Source: Hoeflea_A sp965249925 (GTDB taxonomy: Bacteria > Pseudomonadota > Alphaproteobacteria > Rhizobiales > Rhizobiaceae). From it: a stretch of DNA of 64,000 nucleotides. Below the pieces are notes generated by a model, which was not told the origin of the DNA, did not search any database, and saw only the letters and a list, made by a program, of their open reading frames with translations. Positions 16,737 to 24,753 of the stretch are shown in pieces. Position numbers and translations under genes: made by a program. Within the stretch, counting starts at the first letter, position 1; each line of letters starts with the position of its first letter. The stretch spans positions 5,766,001 through 5,830,000 of the forward strand of contig OZ252260.1 in the NCBI GenBank assembly GCA_965249925.1. Direction: 5' to 3'.

Positions 16737-17840
16737 ATGTTGACACCAAATCATATTCTGGACCGGTTTCCAAAACTCAGCGATGCGGAGATGCGGGCGC
16801 GGTTGGAACACCCCGGCAAACCCGCTCGCGTTATCATCGACACGGACGCAGCCAATGAGATCGACGATCAGTTCGCTGTTGCCTGGGCGCTGCTGTCGCC
16901 CGACCGACTGAACCTCGAGGGCGTCACCGCCGTACCGTTTTCCTTCGGGCATCATCGCGACGCGATCATCAAGAGTGTGGGTCTCCTGAGAGAGGGCGGC
17001 TCGCTTGACGACGAGAGTGTCGGCAGCCTGCGCGGCTGGGCAGAACGGATTATCGCTGCTGACCGCGACGCTGAAGATATCGAATTCGTTGATCCGGATG
17101 AGGGTGCCGAACTCTCCTATCAGGAAATCCTGCGCGTATTCGACAAGTGCCGTATTTCTTCCGATGACAAGGCTTTCCGCGGATCGCCTGGCTATCTGAC
17201 GTCGTTTGATGAGCCCATTCGGTCACCGGCCACCGATTTCATCATCGAGCGCGCCCGCGCGGAATCGCAAGAGCCGCTCTACGTCTGCGCAATGGGCGCT
17301 GTGACGAACATAGCCTCGGCGTTGCTTTTGGCGCCCGACATCGTGCGCAACATGGTGGTGATCTGGACCTCCGCCTATCCGAGCTATACGCCGCACTGCA
17401 ACCGGCCCTCCCTCAATCTGGTGCAGGATCCGCTGGCTTCGAGCCTTATCTTCGACAGTGGCGTGCCACACGTCTATCTGCCCGGGTACCACGTCGGCGC
17501 GCAGCTCAAGATGTCGCTTCCGGAAATGAAACACTTCGTCGACGGCAAAGGAGCGATCGGCTCCTACCTGTACCATCTCTATACGAACAACCCACTGCAT
17601 GAGATGTTCGCGATCACCGACCCCGAGGAACGCAGCTGGGTGCTTTGGGACCTCATCGACATCGCCTGGCTGCTTGATCCCGATTGGGTGCCGACAATGC
17701 TGGTGCGCGCGCCGGTGCTTGACGATGATCTCTACTGGCAGCATCCGGAAGGGCGGCACCTGATGCGGGAGGCCTACGATGTCAATCGGGACGCAATCAT
17801 GATGGATCTCTACAGAAGACTGGAAACTGCCGCCGACTGA
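16737..17840 (+). CDS. Inosine/uridine-preferring-type nucleoside hydrolase family protein
   Basis: This 367-residue protein has the nucleoside hydrolase signature: VIIDTDAANEIDDQFA near residues 32-47 (Asp cluster that binds calcium and the ribose), CAMGAVTNIASALL near 181, NLVQDPLASSLIFDSGVP near 222 and VLWDLIDIAWLL near 301, which carries the late conserved Asp. The usual DTDPGxDD is modified to DTDAANEIDD, a known variant. Such enzymes cut the N-glycosidic bond of ribonucleosides, giving free base and ribose. As last gene of the ABC operon it probably processes the imported compound. Confidence 0.9.
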   Translation: MLTPNHILDRFPKLSDAEMRARLEHPGKPARVIIDTDAANEIDDQFAVAWALLSPDRLNLEGVTAVPFSFGHHRDAIIKSVGLLREGGSLDDESVGSLRGWAERIIAADRDAEDIEFVDPDEGAELSYQEILRVFDKCRISSDDKAFRGSPGYLTSFDEPIRSPATDFIIERARAESQEPLYVCAMGAVTNIASALLLAPDIVRNMVVIWTSAYPSYTPHCNRPSLNLVQDPLASSLIFDSGVPHVYLPGYHVGAQLKMSLPEMKHFVDGKGAIGSYLYHLYTNNPLHEMFAITDPEERSWVLWDLIDIAWLLDPDWVPTMLVRAPVLDDDLYWQHPEGRHLMREAYDVNRDAIMMDLYRRLETAAD

Positions 17841-17890
17841 TCCGGTCGATGATCCTCACTGTCGCTGCTGTTTATCGCGATAGAGAACCA

Positions 17891-18511
17891 TCAGCCGGCT
17901 GTCGTTCTGTCGCACGCGCCGGCGGCTTTGCCACGGCCGCTCAAGACAGAGTCCACCAGCGTGAAGGCAGCGTCGCCGGCTGCCTCTGCGTAGGCCGGGT
18001 CGCGGTGCACCAACAGGGTGGAGAAAGCACCATCCATCAGCAACACCACATGGCGCGCAAACTCACCCGGCCGCTCAAGACCCGCATCCTCGTAGACCGA
18101 CGTGAGCCACGCTTCGAACCGCTTCTTGTGCGCCGCGCCGACTTTTACGGCCGGGTGTCCCGGCAGGTTGGCGAGTTCGGCGGCGGTACGGAGAAACCCG
18201 CAGCCGCGCCAGCTCTTTCTTCGCGACGCGCGGGCCAGGCCCTCAAACATGGCTTTGGTCTTGTCGGCAACGGTCCCAGATGCCGTGTCGAACCACCGGC
18301 GAAATGCGGCAAGGTTCGGCTGGTCCCGTGAGGCCAGATAACCGGCAACCAGTTCGTCCTTGCTTGCGAAATGATAGTAGAGCGTGCGTTTGGTGACGCC
18401 GGCGGCGTCGGCAACCGCATCGACGCTTACCGCGCGAACACCATCGGCGTAAAAGAGGCGGTTGGCGGCGTCGAGCAGGCGCTGTCTCGTTTCGGATGCA
18501 TCTCTCGGCAT
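17891..18511 (-). CDS. TetR-family transcriptional regulator
   Basis: This 206-residue regulator has the TetR helix-turn-helix near residues 8-54: RQRLLDAANRLFYADGVRAV, then VADAAGVTKRTLYYHFASKDEL. The C-terminal part (RGCGFLRTAAELA and a TetR_C-like helical bundle) binds an unknown inducer. It is divergent from an enoyl-CoA hydratase gene with an imperfect palindrome (18520-18541) between them, so autoregulation and control of the hydratase are likely. Confidence 0.92.
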   Translation of the reverse strand: MPRDASETRQRLLDAANRLFYADGVRAVSVDAVADAAGVTKRTLYYHFASKDELVAGYLASRDQPNLAAFRRWFDTASGTVADKTKAMFEGLARASRRKSWRGCGFLRTAAELANLPGHPAVKVGAAHKKRFEAWLTSVYEDAGLERPGEFARHVVLLMDGAFSTLLVHRDPAYAEAAGDAAFTLVDSVLSGRGKAAGACDRTTAG

Positions 18512-18519
18512 GCCTATGT

Positions 18520-18541
18520 ATACTAACCAGTGAATATACTT
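18520..18541. promoter_or_regulatory. Imperfect palindrome, TetR operator candidate
   Basis: A 22-base imperfect palindrome runs from GTATA to TATAC around ACTAACCAGT; 16 of 22 positions agree with the reverse complement. ACTAAC-type half-sites are common for TetR repressors. It lies between the TetR gene start (18511) and the hydratase start (18599). Confidence 0.45.
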
Positions 18542-18598
18542 TCAAGCGCGTTGGACGTATCGTCGCGTCACCGATTTGCGTCAAAGGAACCGTGAGCC

Positions 18599-19369
18599 AT
18601 GAGCAAACCTGTGGTCCTGCAACGGCAGGACAGCGTTGCACTATTAACTCTCAATCGTCCCGAAAAACTCAATGCAATCAATTACGAGACGAACGATCTG
18701 CTGCTGCACCACCTTGCCTCACTTGAAAACGACCAGAGCGTCGGTGCGATCATAGTCACCGGAGCCGGGACCCGGGCTTTCTCCGCCGGTGCCGATATTG
18801 ACGAATTCAGCCGAAGCATCGACGTGGGAGTGGATCGCGCTGTACGAGATTTCGTGCAACGTGGCCAAGCCATGACCAGCCGCCTGGAGACCTTTCCCAA
18901 GCCGGTCGTTGCCGCTGTCGGCGGCATCGCCTTTGGGGGAGGCTGCGAGATAACCGAAGCGGCCCATCTCGCGGTGGCCAGCGAACGGGCGACCTTCGCC
19001 AAACCGGAGATCAAGATAGGCATCCCGCCGACTTTTGGCGGCACCCAAAGACTGCCACGTCTTACCGGCCGAAAACGGGCGCTCGAATACCTGCTGACGG
19101 GCGATGTCTTTTCAGCGGAGCGGGCGCGCGACCTGGGCATCATCAACAGGATCGTGCGGCCGGAAAATCTGCTTGCGGAGGCATTCACCTTGGCGCGGCA
19201 AATCGTTGCACATCCGCCGCAGACCATTGCGGCTATTCTGAAGGCGGTACGATGCGGCCTGGATCGTCCAATGGCGGATGGTTTGCGAGCAGAACGTGAG
19301 GCTTTTGCAAGTGTCGCAGCGACGGCCGCGACAAAAAATGCGCTTAAGATCTGGCTCGAACGCCGTTGA
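18599..19369 (+). CDS. Enoyl-CoA hydratase/isomerase (crotonase) family protein
   Basis: This 256-residue crotonase has the oxyanion-hole segments FSAGADIDEF (61-70) and GIAFGGGCE (109-117). The two catalytic glutamates of true enoyl-CoA hydratases are present at Glu117 and Glu137 (KPEIKIGIPPTFGGTQRL). It probably hydrates trans-2-enoyl-CoA thioesters. AAAGGAA lies about nine bases before the ATG. Its only visible partner is the divergent TetR gene; no other beta-oxidation gene is adjacent. Confidence 0.9.
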   Translation: MSKPVVLQRQDSVALLTLNRPEKLNAINYETNDLLLHHLASLENDQSVGAIIVTGAGTRAFSAGADIDEFSRSIDVGVDRAVRDFVQRGQAMTSRLETFPKPVVAAVGGIAFGGGCEITEAAHLAVASERATFAKPEIKIGIPPTFGGTQRLPRLTGRKRALEYLLTGDVFSAERARDLGIINRIVRPENLLAEAFTLARQIVAHPPQTIAAILKAVRCGLDRPMADGLRAEREAFASVAATAATKNALKIWLERR

Positions 19370-19450
19370 CCTGTCACCTCGGCAGTCGTCCTAGGGTAAT
19401 CCACCCCGAGGGATCCGGCGTAGTGTCATGGAGACGATCGGAACCAAACG

Positions 19451-19831
19451 ATGATCACACCCGTCTTCGCGGCACTGCTGACCTTCCTTTACATCTTTCT
19501 CTCATTGCGCGTAATCGCAGCGCGCCGCCGCAACAGCGTTGGGTTGGGCGACGGCGGCAACGCGGATCTGCAGAGACGCATGCGCGTCCACGCCAATTGC
19601 GCCGAGTATGTTCCGCTTGGTCTGCTGGTGATGCTAATGGCGGAACTCCAGGATGTGGCTGCCTGGTTGATCATCGCCATCGGTCTCTTGTTGTTGGCAG
19701 GCCGGTTGGTCCACGCCTTTGGAGTCGGGGGCGAGAGTGAAACGCGAGGGTCACGCACGGTCAGTATGGGATTGACCTTTACGGCGCTCGGTCTCGGTGC
19801 ACTCGTCGGCGGGCTTGTCGCAATGACATAA
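19451..19831 (+). CDS. MAPEG-family membrane protein
   Basis: This is a small integral membrane protein of 126 residues with four hydrophobic helices (about 4-24, 50-66, 69-90, 103-124). RRRNSVGLGDGGNADLQRRM followed by RVHANCAEYVPL is the MAPEG pattern of microsomal glutathione transferase-like proteins and bacterial YecN. Substrate unknown. A strong hairpin terminator follows directly. Confidence 0.9.
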   Translation: MITPVFAALLTFLYIFLSLRVIAARRRNSVGLGDGGNADLQRRMRVHANCAEYVPLGLLVMLMAELQDVAAWLIIAIGLLLLAGRLVHAFGVGGESETRGSRTVSMGLTFTALGLGALVGGLVAMT

Positions 19832-19837
19832 CAGAAT

Positions 19838-19870
19838 AATTGGCGGGCTCTTTTGATGAGCCCGCCAATT
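19838..19870. terminator. Bidirectional intrinsic terminator
   Basis: A perfect 13-base-pair stem (AATTGGCGGGCTC with GAGCCCGCCAATT) encloses a seven-base loop between two convergent genes, the MAPEG gene and the MBL-fold gene. AT-rich flanks on both sides make it usable in both directions. Confidence 0.85.
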
Positions 19871-19876
19871 GAAACG

Positions 19877-20839
19877 TCAGCCGCCGGCCGGCTGGAATAC
19901 GTAACCGTCTCCGTCCTTGGAGATCGTTCCGGCATTCGGGAAGCCGAAATGGTATCCGGCGATCATCGCATTATCGGCGACCGCTTTGTCGAAAAGTCCG
20001 ATGCGCGCCTCGGTCGCCATCTGCGGGTCGGCGTCGAAGACCGCCTGCCAGGTCGGATTTGCGACGAACAGGGCAGGGACGTTGGCGATGTCGCCCGCCA
20101 CGTAGAGCTGGTCGTCACCGGACGTAACGTGGAACGTGGTGTGGCCCGGGGTGTGGCCATACGTGGCCACGCTACGGACGCCGGGCGCGACCTCCGTACC
20201 GTCTGCGATCTGACGAACATTGTCCCAACTCGGGAAGGTGGCCTGAATGCGTTGCGCAAGGCCGCGTCGGCCTTCCGGCAGTTTTTCGATCAGCGACGGA
20301 TCGGTCCAGAAACCGTATTCGACCTCGGGCACTATGATCTCCGCGTTCGGGAAGATCTGCTCGTTGGTGTCCTTGGCCATCAGGCCGAAGATGTGATCCG
20401 GATGAAAATGCGAGATGAGGATAATGTCGATGGCGCCCGGATCCACGCCGGCGGCCTCGAGGTTCTTCATCGTCATGCCGGCGGTCGGGGCCAGCTGACC
20501 GCCGGTGCCGGCGTCGATCAGGATGGTGTTGTCACCGGTCTTGACCACGGTCTGGGCGAATTCGATCGGAACGAAGTCGGGCGACAGACCGGCTTTGGTA
20601 AGCGCCGCCTTTGTATCGTCTACGCTGGCGTTGCGGATAAAGTTCGGATCGTGCTGCCTCTGCCAGATGCCGTCATATATTGAGATAACCTCAAGATCGC
20701 CGACATTGAATTTGTTGAAGCCCTTGTCGCGAGCCTCATCGGCACGTGCCGACGGCATGAAGGCGAGTGGACCGGACAGTCCGAGGACAGCGGCGGCCGA
20801 TGCCGAAAGGATCACCTCGCGGCGGGTTGTCCTGATCAT
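19877..20839 (-). CDS. Exported MBL-fold metallo-hydrolase
   Basis: This 320-residue protein starts with a Tat-like signal peptide (TTRREVILSASAAAVLGLSG, cleavage likely after SARA near residue 34). The metallo-beta-lactamase motifs are HFHPDH in ILISHFHPDHIFG, GHTPGHTTFHV and VAGDIANVP, so a di-zinc hydrolase acting in the periplasm is expected. ATG 20839 is chosen over an upstream in-frame ATG at 20917 because GGGAG precedes it and the signal peptide begins there. Quorum-quenching lactonases share this fold, but nothing fixes the substrate. Confidence 0.88.
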   Translation of the reverse strand: MIRTTRREVILSASAAAVLGLSGPLAFMPSARADEARDKGFNKFNVGDLEVISIYDGIWQRQHDPNFIRNASVDDTKAALTKAGLSPDFVPIEFAQTVVKTGDNTILIDAGTGGQLAPTAGMTMKNLEAAGVDPGAIDIILISHFHPDHIFGLMAKDTNEQIFPNAEIIVPEVEYGFWTDPSLIEKLPEGRRGLAQRIQATFPSWDNVRQIADGTEVAPGVRSVATYGHTPGHTTFHVTSGDDQLYVAGDIANVPALFVANPTWQAVFDADPQMATEARIGLFDKAVADNAMIAGYHFGFPNAGTISKDGDGYVFQPAGG

Positions 20840-20956
20840 GATTTTTCTCCCAGAAGTCGTATGGCGGGTGGGTGCGGTCAAAGACCGACGAAGCCGCATA
20901 TAGCGCGCGGTGATCACCCGTCGATCACGCTTCCGTGAGAAGTACCGATCAAAGCT

Positions 20957-21625
20957 TCAAGGACTGTCGGCAGAGCTTTTCTGATAGACCCAGAAGTGAC
21001 TGGTGCTGCCTTCCATGTAGCCTGAGTCCATCATCGCTTCGACAAGCGTCATGTGACCCGCTTCCATCAGCGCGTTGCTGACCTGCCTGTAGTCGGTGGT
21101 GTCGTAATACTGAGACCGTGTCGATAACACGACGAGCCCTCCGGCATTCGCCAGACGCAGCAGCACGTTCAAGGCATCGGGTGCCACATGTCCTAACGTA
21201 AAGACACCGGCGCACAGCACCGCATCGTAGCCTCCCGGTTCGAATTCGCTGTCGGCCGTCATGATGTCGATATCGCCAAGCACCTTCGTATAGGTATCGG
21301 CCGCATCAGCCTCGCGTGCCATCTCGGGTGACAGGTCAAAGCCCTCCGGCTTTGGATAATCGAGCTTCTGCAGTTCCAAGCCGAGCAGTCCGGTACCGCA
21401 GCCGGCATCCAGGATCCGCAGCGCCGCTTTGTCCCGCTCCATCAGGGCCGCATGCCGGTCAAACAGCTTCGCCATGATCTGCGGGCCGGAGTATCCATAG
21501 TCGGCCAGATCCTGGTTGTAGCTTTTAGCCCATTTGTCATAGAACTGCCTGACCACCTCCGGCGAACCGTCGAGATTGAGCGCTTCGTTAACGATCGCAT
21601 GGTCGGTAATGGTTTTTTTGCCCAT
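20957..21625 (-). CDS. Class I SAM-dependent methyltransferase
   Basis: This 222-residue protein carries the SAM-binding motif ILDAGCGTGLLGLEL near residues 70-84, an acidic residue at the end of the second strand (GFDLSPEM) and YDAVLCAGVFTLGHV near 133. The N-terminal region VVRQFYDKWAKSYNQDL is typical of the UbiE/Williams-Beuren (Mettl27-like) methyltransferases. The acceptor is unknown. AGGAGG lies about ten bases upstream of the ATG. It is divergent from the LysE-type gene. Confidence 0.87.
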   Translation of the reverse strand: MGKKTITDHAIVNEALNLDGSPEVVRQFYDKWAKSYNQDLADYGYSGPQIMAKLFDRHAALMERDKAALRILDAGCGTGLLGLELQKLDYPKPEGFDLSPEMAREADAADTYTKVLGDIDIMTADSEFEPGGYDAVLCAGVFTLGHVAPDALNVLLRLANAGGLVVLSTRSQYYDTTDYRQVSNALMEAGHMTLVEAMMDSGYMEGSTSHFWVYQKSSADSP

Positions 21626-21756
21626 TGGTCGCGGACCTCCTGTCCGGATTGTATTTCGAGCCTAAGTCAGTCCTGTTTCAGCGGCAAGCCGAAGACGATT
21701 GCAACATCGCGCCACGCATGATCAATTGGCGTGTTGCCCGCGATGGAGAGAACGCA

Positions 21757-22389
21757 ATGGATCTCACGCTCACACTGATTGCCGTATTTACCGTGTTCAT
21801 TCCGGCTTTGATGCTGCCGGGGCCGGATTTCGTGGCCGTGGTGCGATCCTCAATGACTCATGGGGCCGGCGCGGGGTTGTTGACGACGGTCGGTGTGTCG
21901 ACCGGTCTCGCCCTTTATGCCACGCTGAGCCTGCTTGGGCTTTCGGCAATTCTTGTCGAATATGTTTGGCTGACCTGGCTGGTTCGGATCCTGGGCGGCT
22001 GCTACCTTATCTACCTCGGCGTGCGTTTGCTGCGCGCGCCGCCGCAGACCATCAACCTGTCCGCCGATCCGGCACCGCATCGGGGCAATGCCCTGTTGTT
22101 CGGCTTTCTTGTGACGATGACCAATCCGAAGGCGATCGTGCTGTTTGCAAGTGTCTTCGCAACCGCCGTTTCGGCGTCCACGCCGGTGTGGTTCCTTGCC
22201 ATGATGATTGCGCTGGTGTTTTGCAGCGCTCTCGTCTGGTACTCGCTCGTCAGCCTGTTCATGTCGTCCGGGCCGGTGATGAAACGGTTTCAGAATGCCC
22301 GCCACTGGATCGAGCGGGCAGCCGGCGTCTGTTTCATCGGCATCGGTGGCAGGATCCTGGCCGATGCCCGCAATCCGGTGACACCCTGA
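21757..22389 (+). CDS. LysE/RhtB-family amino-acid exporter
   Basis: This 210-residue inner-membrane protein has six hydrophobic helices. The N-terminal LMLPGPDFVAVVRSSMTHG and the central GFLVTMTNPKAIVLFASVF are hallmark LysE/RhtB sequences (PGP and NPK). Members export amino acids such as lysine, homoserine or threonine. ATG 21757 has GGAGAG seven bases upstream; longer in-frame extensions upstream are non-coding in character. Confidence 0.92.
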   Translation: MDLTLTLIAVFTVFIPALMLPGPDFVAVVRSSMTHGAGAGLLTTVGVSTGLALYATLSLLGLSAILVEYVWLTWLVRILGGCYLIYLGVRLLRAPPQTINLSADPAPHRGNALLFGFLVTMTNPKAIVLFASVFATAVSASTPVWFLAMMIALVFCSALVWYSLVSLFMSSGPVMKRFQNARHWIERAAGVCFIGIGGRILADARNPVTP

Positions 22390-22416
22390 TTGCTGTTGGA
22401 GCCAATCAACCGGACA

Positions 22417-22866
22417 TCACGACACCGGCTTGCGCATCGAGACGGTATTACCGGTGCGACCGATTTCACGCCACCCAAGACGCGTGTAAAACGTAATGTT
22501 CTCGCGCATGTCGGCATGTGTGTTCAAACGCAACTCCGAAAAGCCCTGCGCTCTGGCTTGCTCTTCGGCGAGGTTGATCAGAGCGCGGCCAAGACCGGTG
22601 CCCTGATGATCGGGATGGGTCGCCACATTGGCGAGCATCATGTATCGTCGCCCGGCGCTCAGGACGAGGCCACCGACGACACCGGATTCCGTTTCGGCCA
22701 CCCAGACCTGCTTGTTGCGGATGTCTTCTGCGGAGCCTCCTGCCATATCCGGCAGGTCGTCGATCCGTCCGGCGTATTTACGATAGGCCGCCGTTAAGCA
22801 GGATCCAAGCGCGTCTGCGTCCCGCGGTGTTGCCCGGCGGATTTTCCAGGGGGTTTCCGGGATCAT
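22417..22866 (-). CDS. GNAT-family N-acetyltransferase
   Basis: This 149-residue acetyltransferase has the acetyl-CoA binding motif ATHPDHQGTGLGRAL near residues 86-100 and the later FYTRLGWREIGRT segment. The acceptor is unknown. It begins one base after the stop of the upstream cyclase-family gene on the same strand, so the two form an operon. Confidence 0.92.
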   Translation of the reverse strand: MIPETPWKIRRATPRDADALGSCLTAAYRKYAGRIDDLPDMAGGSAEDIRNKQVWVAETESGVVGGLVLSAGRRYMMLANVATHPDHQGTGLGRALINLAEEQARAQGFSELRLNTHADMRENITFYTRLGWREIGRTGNTVSMRKPVS

Positions 22867-22867
22867 A

Positions 22868-23683
22868 TCATATCATGGCAATGATCCGAGCCTGGCCACC
22901 GGTTCCGCCGCGGTATTTGGGTGCGCCGATGAACAACGTCGCGCCCGAGGCGGGTACGGCGTCCAGGTTGGCAATGTTCTCGATACCGAAACGACCCGAC
23001 GGCAGCCATGTGTAATGGGTGCCAAAATCGCCGGACATCCCATAGTCGAGCGACAACGTATCGACGGCGATCGAATTGGCACCGGTTTCCTCGATCAGCA
23101 TCTGGGCGGTTTCCGGATGGAAGCCCGGATAGTGCTGCTTGCCCTCCGAGTCCGCATTTCGGTAGCCGTCGCCGCCGAGCTTCGGCGCCCATCCCGAATT
23201 CATCGCAACACAGGCGTTTTCCGGGATGTCGCCATTGGCTGCGACCCACGCACTGACATCGTCCGGCGTCAACTGTGCATCGGCATCGTCAGCGGCTTTT
23301 GCACGGAGGTCGATGACACACAGAGGCGCGACCAGGCTGGAGACGGGAATTTCGGACACCGATTGACCGTCTCCCGAAAAATGCAGAGGTGCATCAATAT
23401 GAGTGCCCGCGTGCTCATTGACACGATATTCGTAGAGATTGAAACCATGATCACCGATGTTGAACTTCTGGTCCCGAAACAGCGGCTGGGTTCCCAGGTA
23501 GGTGGGGAAGTCCTCATGGAACTCGTGGGTCATGTCGACGATCTGATCATGACCCTTCGCCAAGGCGGTCCCCGAAAGCGTCCCGGCGGCAGCGACGGCC
23601 GCACCGGCAGCGGTCACACGAAACAAGTCGCGACGCGACAGCATTTGCCGTTTGACTGAGTTCATAACGCAAATGTCACACAT
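22868..23683 (-). CDS. Exported cyclase-family hydrolase (kynurenine formamidase-like)
   Basis: This 271-residue protein has a twin-arginine signal (SRRDLFRVTAAGAAVAAAGT, cleavage near residue 42). The family motif HxGTHxDxPxHF is present as HAGTHIDAPLHF, which supplies metal ligands. DLTH-type start (IVDMTHEFHEDFPTY) and VDTLSLDYG also fit. Relatives hydrolyse N-formylkynurenine or related amide/lactone bonds. Its probable periplasmic location is unusual for kynurenine formamidase, so another substrate is likely. The start is uncertain: further in-frame methionines lie a few codons inside. Confidence 0.85.
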   Translation of the reverse strand: MCDICVMNSVKRQMLSRRDLFRVTAAGAAVAAAGTLSGTALAKGHDQIVDMTHEFHEDFPTYLGTQPLFRDQKFNIGDHGFNLYEYRVNEHAGTHIDAPLHFSGDGQSVSEIPVSSLVAPLCVIDLRAKAADDADAQLTPDDVSAWVAANGDIPENACVAMNSGWAPKLGGDGYRNADSEGKQHYPGFHPETAQMLIEETGANSIAVDTLSLDYGMSGDFGTHYTWLPSGRFGIENIANLDAVPASGATLFIGAPKYRGGTGGQARIIAMI

Positions 23684-23796
23684 TTTTTAGTCTCTCCGCT
23701 GGCCGTTTGATGCAAACATGGAATGCACCATTTCCGCACAGGTCGAACGGCAATTCAACACTTGCGGCCGCTGTGCTTTCGAGAAGGATTAATCTC

Positions 23797-24696
23797 TTGC
23801 CTGCACTGACACGAACAATAACAGCGTTGCCGCTCCTCTTGCTTGCTATGGGATCATCGGCCGAGGCGGCCGACCGCTGGGTCGTTGAGAAATCCCACGA
23901 CCGGATCGCGGCTGAGACGGAACAACCAGCACGTAACGGATTGCCGGACGGGCTGGTGGCCAAGCGTGGCGACGGCGATATCGTGGCCGCATGGTACGAA
24001 ATGCCGACCACCCGCTATCGACACGCCATTCTGGGCGATGCGATCGAGGCGGGCGAACTCGTGGTGACAACGCGTGACGGCGAGCGGTTGTCACTGGTCC
24101 TGCCACAGTCGCAGGTGTTCGAGGATCGAACGCCACGACTTGCGGATCTTGATGGCGACGGAACAATCGAAGTCATCACGATCCGTGCCGCCCTGACGCA
24201 GGGGGCATCCATCACCATCTACGGCCTGTCGGACGGCGCTTTGATTGAAAGGGCCAGCAACGGTTTTATCGGACGTGCCAATCGTTGGTTGAACGTCGCC
24301 GGAATTGCCGACTTCGATGGACAGCCCGGGCTTGAGATCGCCTTTGTCAGAACCCCTCACATCGGCGGCAGGCTGTTCTTTTTCGGTTTCCGCGACGGCG
24401 CACTTGAAGAGATCGGATCCGTCGACGGTTTTTCGAACCATGTCATCGGATCGCGGGAAATGCGTTTGTCCGCGGTCACCGATGTCGACGGGGATGGGCG
24501 CCAAGATCTAGCACTGCCCTCCAACGACAGGCGCACATTGCGCATCATCGGGTTAAAACCTGAAGGCCCGTTGGAACTGGCAGCCGTGGATCTTCCAGGT
24601 CGTATCGACAAAGCGATCAGTGTGAGGGGCACTGGGCAGGCTTCCGCCTTCATCGTCGGGCTCGAGGATGGGGCGGTATTGCGGGTTTCACGCTAA
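23797..24696 (+). CDS. Secreted FG-GAP/VCBS-repeat protein
   Basis: This protein has about 299 residues and a signal peptide (ALTRTITALPLLLLAMGSSAEA). Three calcium-binding-like repeats of integrin FG-GAP/VCBS type are visible: LADLDGDGTIEVI, IADFDGQPGLEIA and VTDVDGDGRQDLA. These form beta-propeller blades. TTG 23797 is preferred as start since AAGGA lies eight bases upstream and the signal peptide begins there; in-frame ATGs upstream at 23707 add a tail without character. The function is unknown; it is convergent with a phytase-like exoprotein. Confidence 0.7.
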   Translation: MPALTRTITALPLLLLAMGSSAEAADRWVVEKSHDRIAAETEQPARNGLPDGLVAKRGDGDIVAAWYEMPTTRYRHAILGDAIEAGELVVTTRDGERLSLVLPQSQVFEDRTPRLADLDGDGTIEVITIRAALTQGASITIYGLSDGALIERASNGFIGRANRWLNVAGIADFDGQPGLEIAFVRTPHIGGRLFFFGFRDGALEEIGSVDGFSNHVIGSREMRLSAVTDVDGDGRQDLALPSNDRRTLRIIGLKPEGPLELAAVDLPGRIDKAISVRGTGQASAFIVGLEDGAVLRVSR

Positions 24697-24704
24697 AGCG
24701 TGTT

Positions 24705-24731
24705 TCCAGGCCCGTCCGCTGCGGGCCTGGA
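24705..24731. terminator. Bidirectional hairpin terminator
   Basis: A ten-base-pair perfect stem (TCCAGGCCCG with CGGGCCTGGA) and a seven-base loop lie between the convergent FG-GAP gene (stop 24696) and the phytase-like gene (stop 24754). TGTTT precedes the stem, giving a modest U-run for the minus direction. Confidence 0.75.
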
Positions 24732-24753
24732 TATCGGTGGATACGATTTCCGC

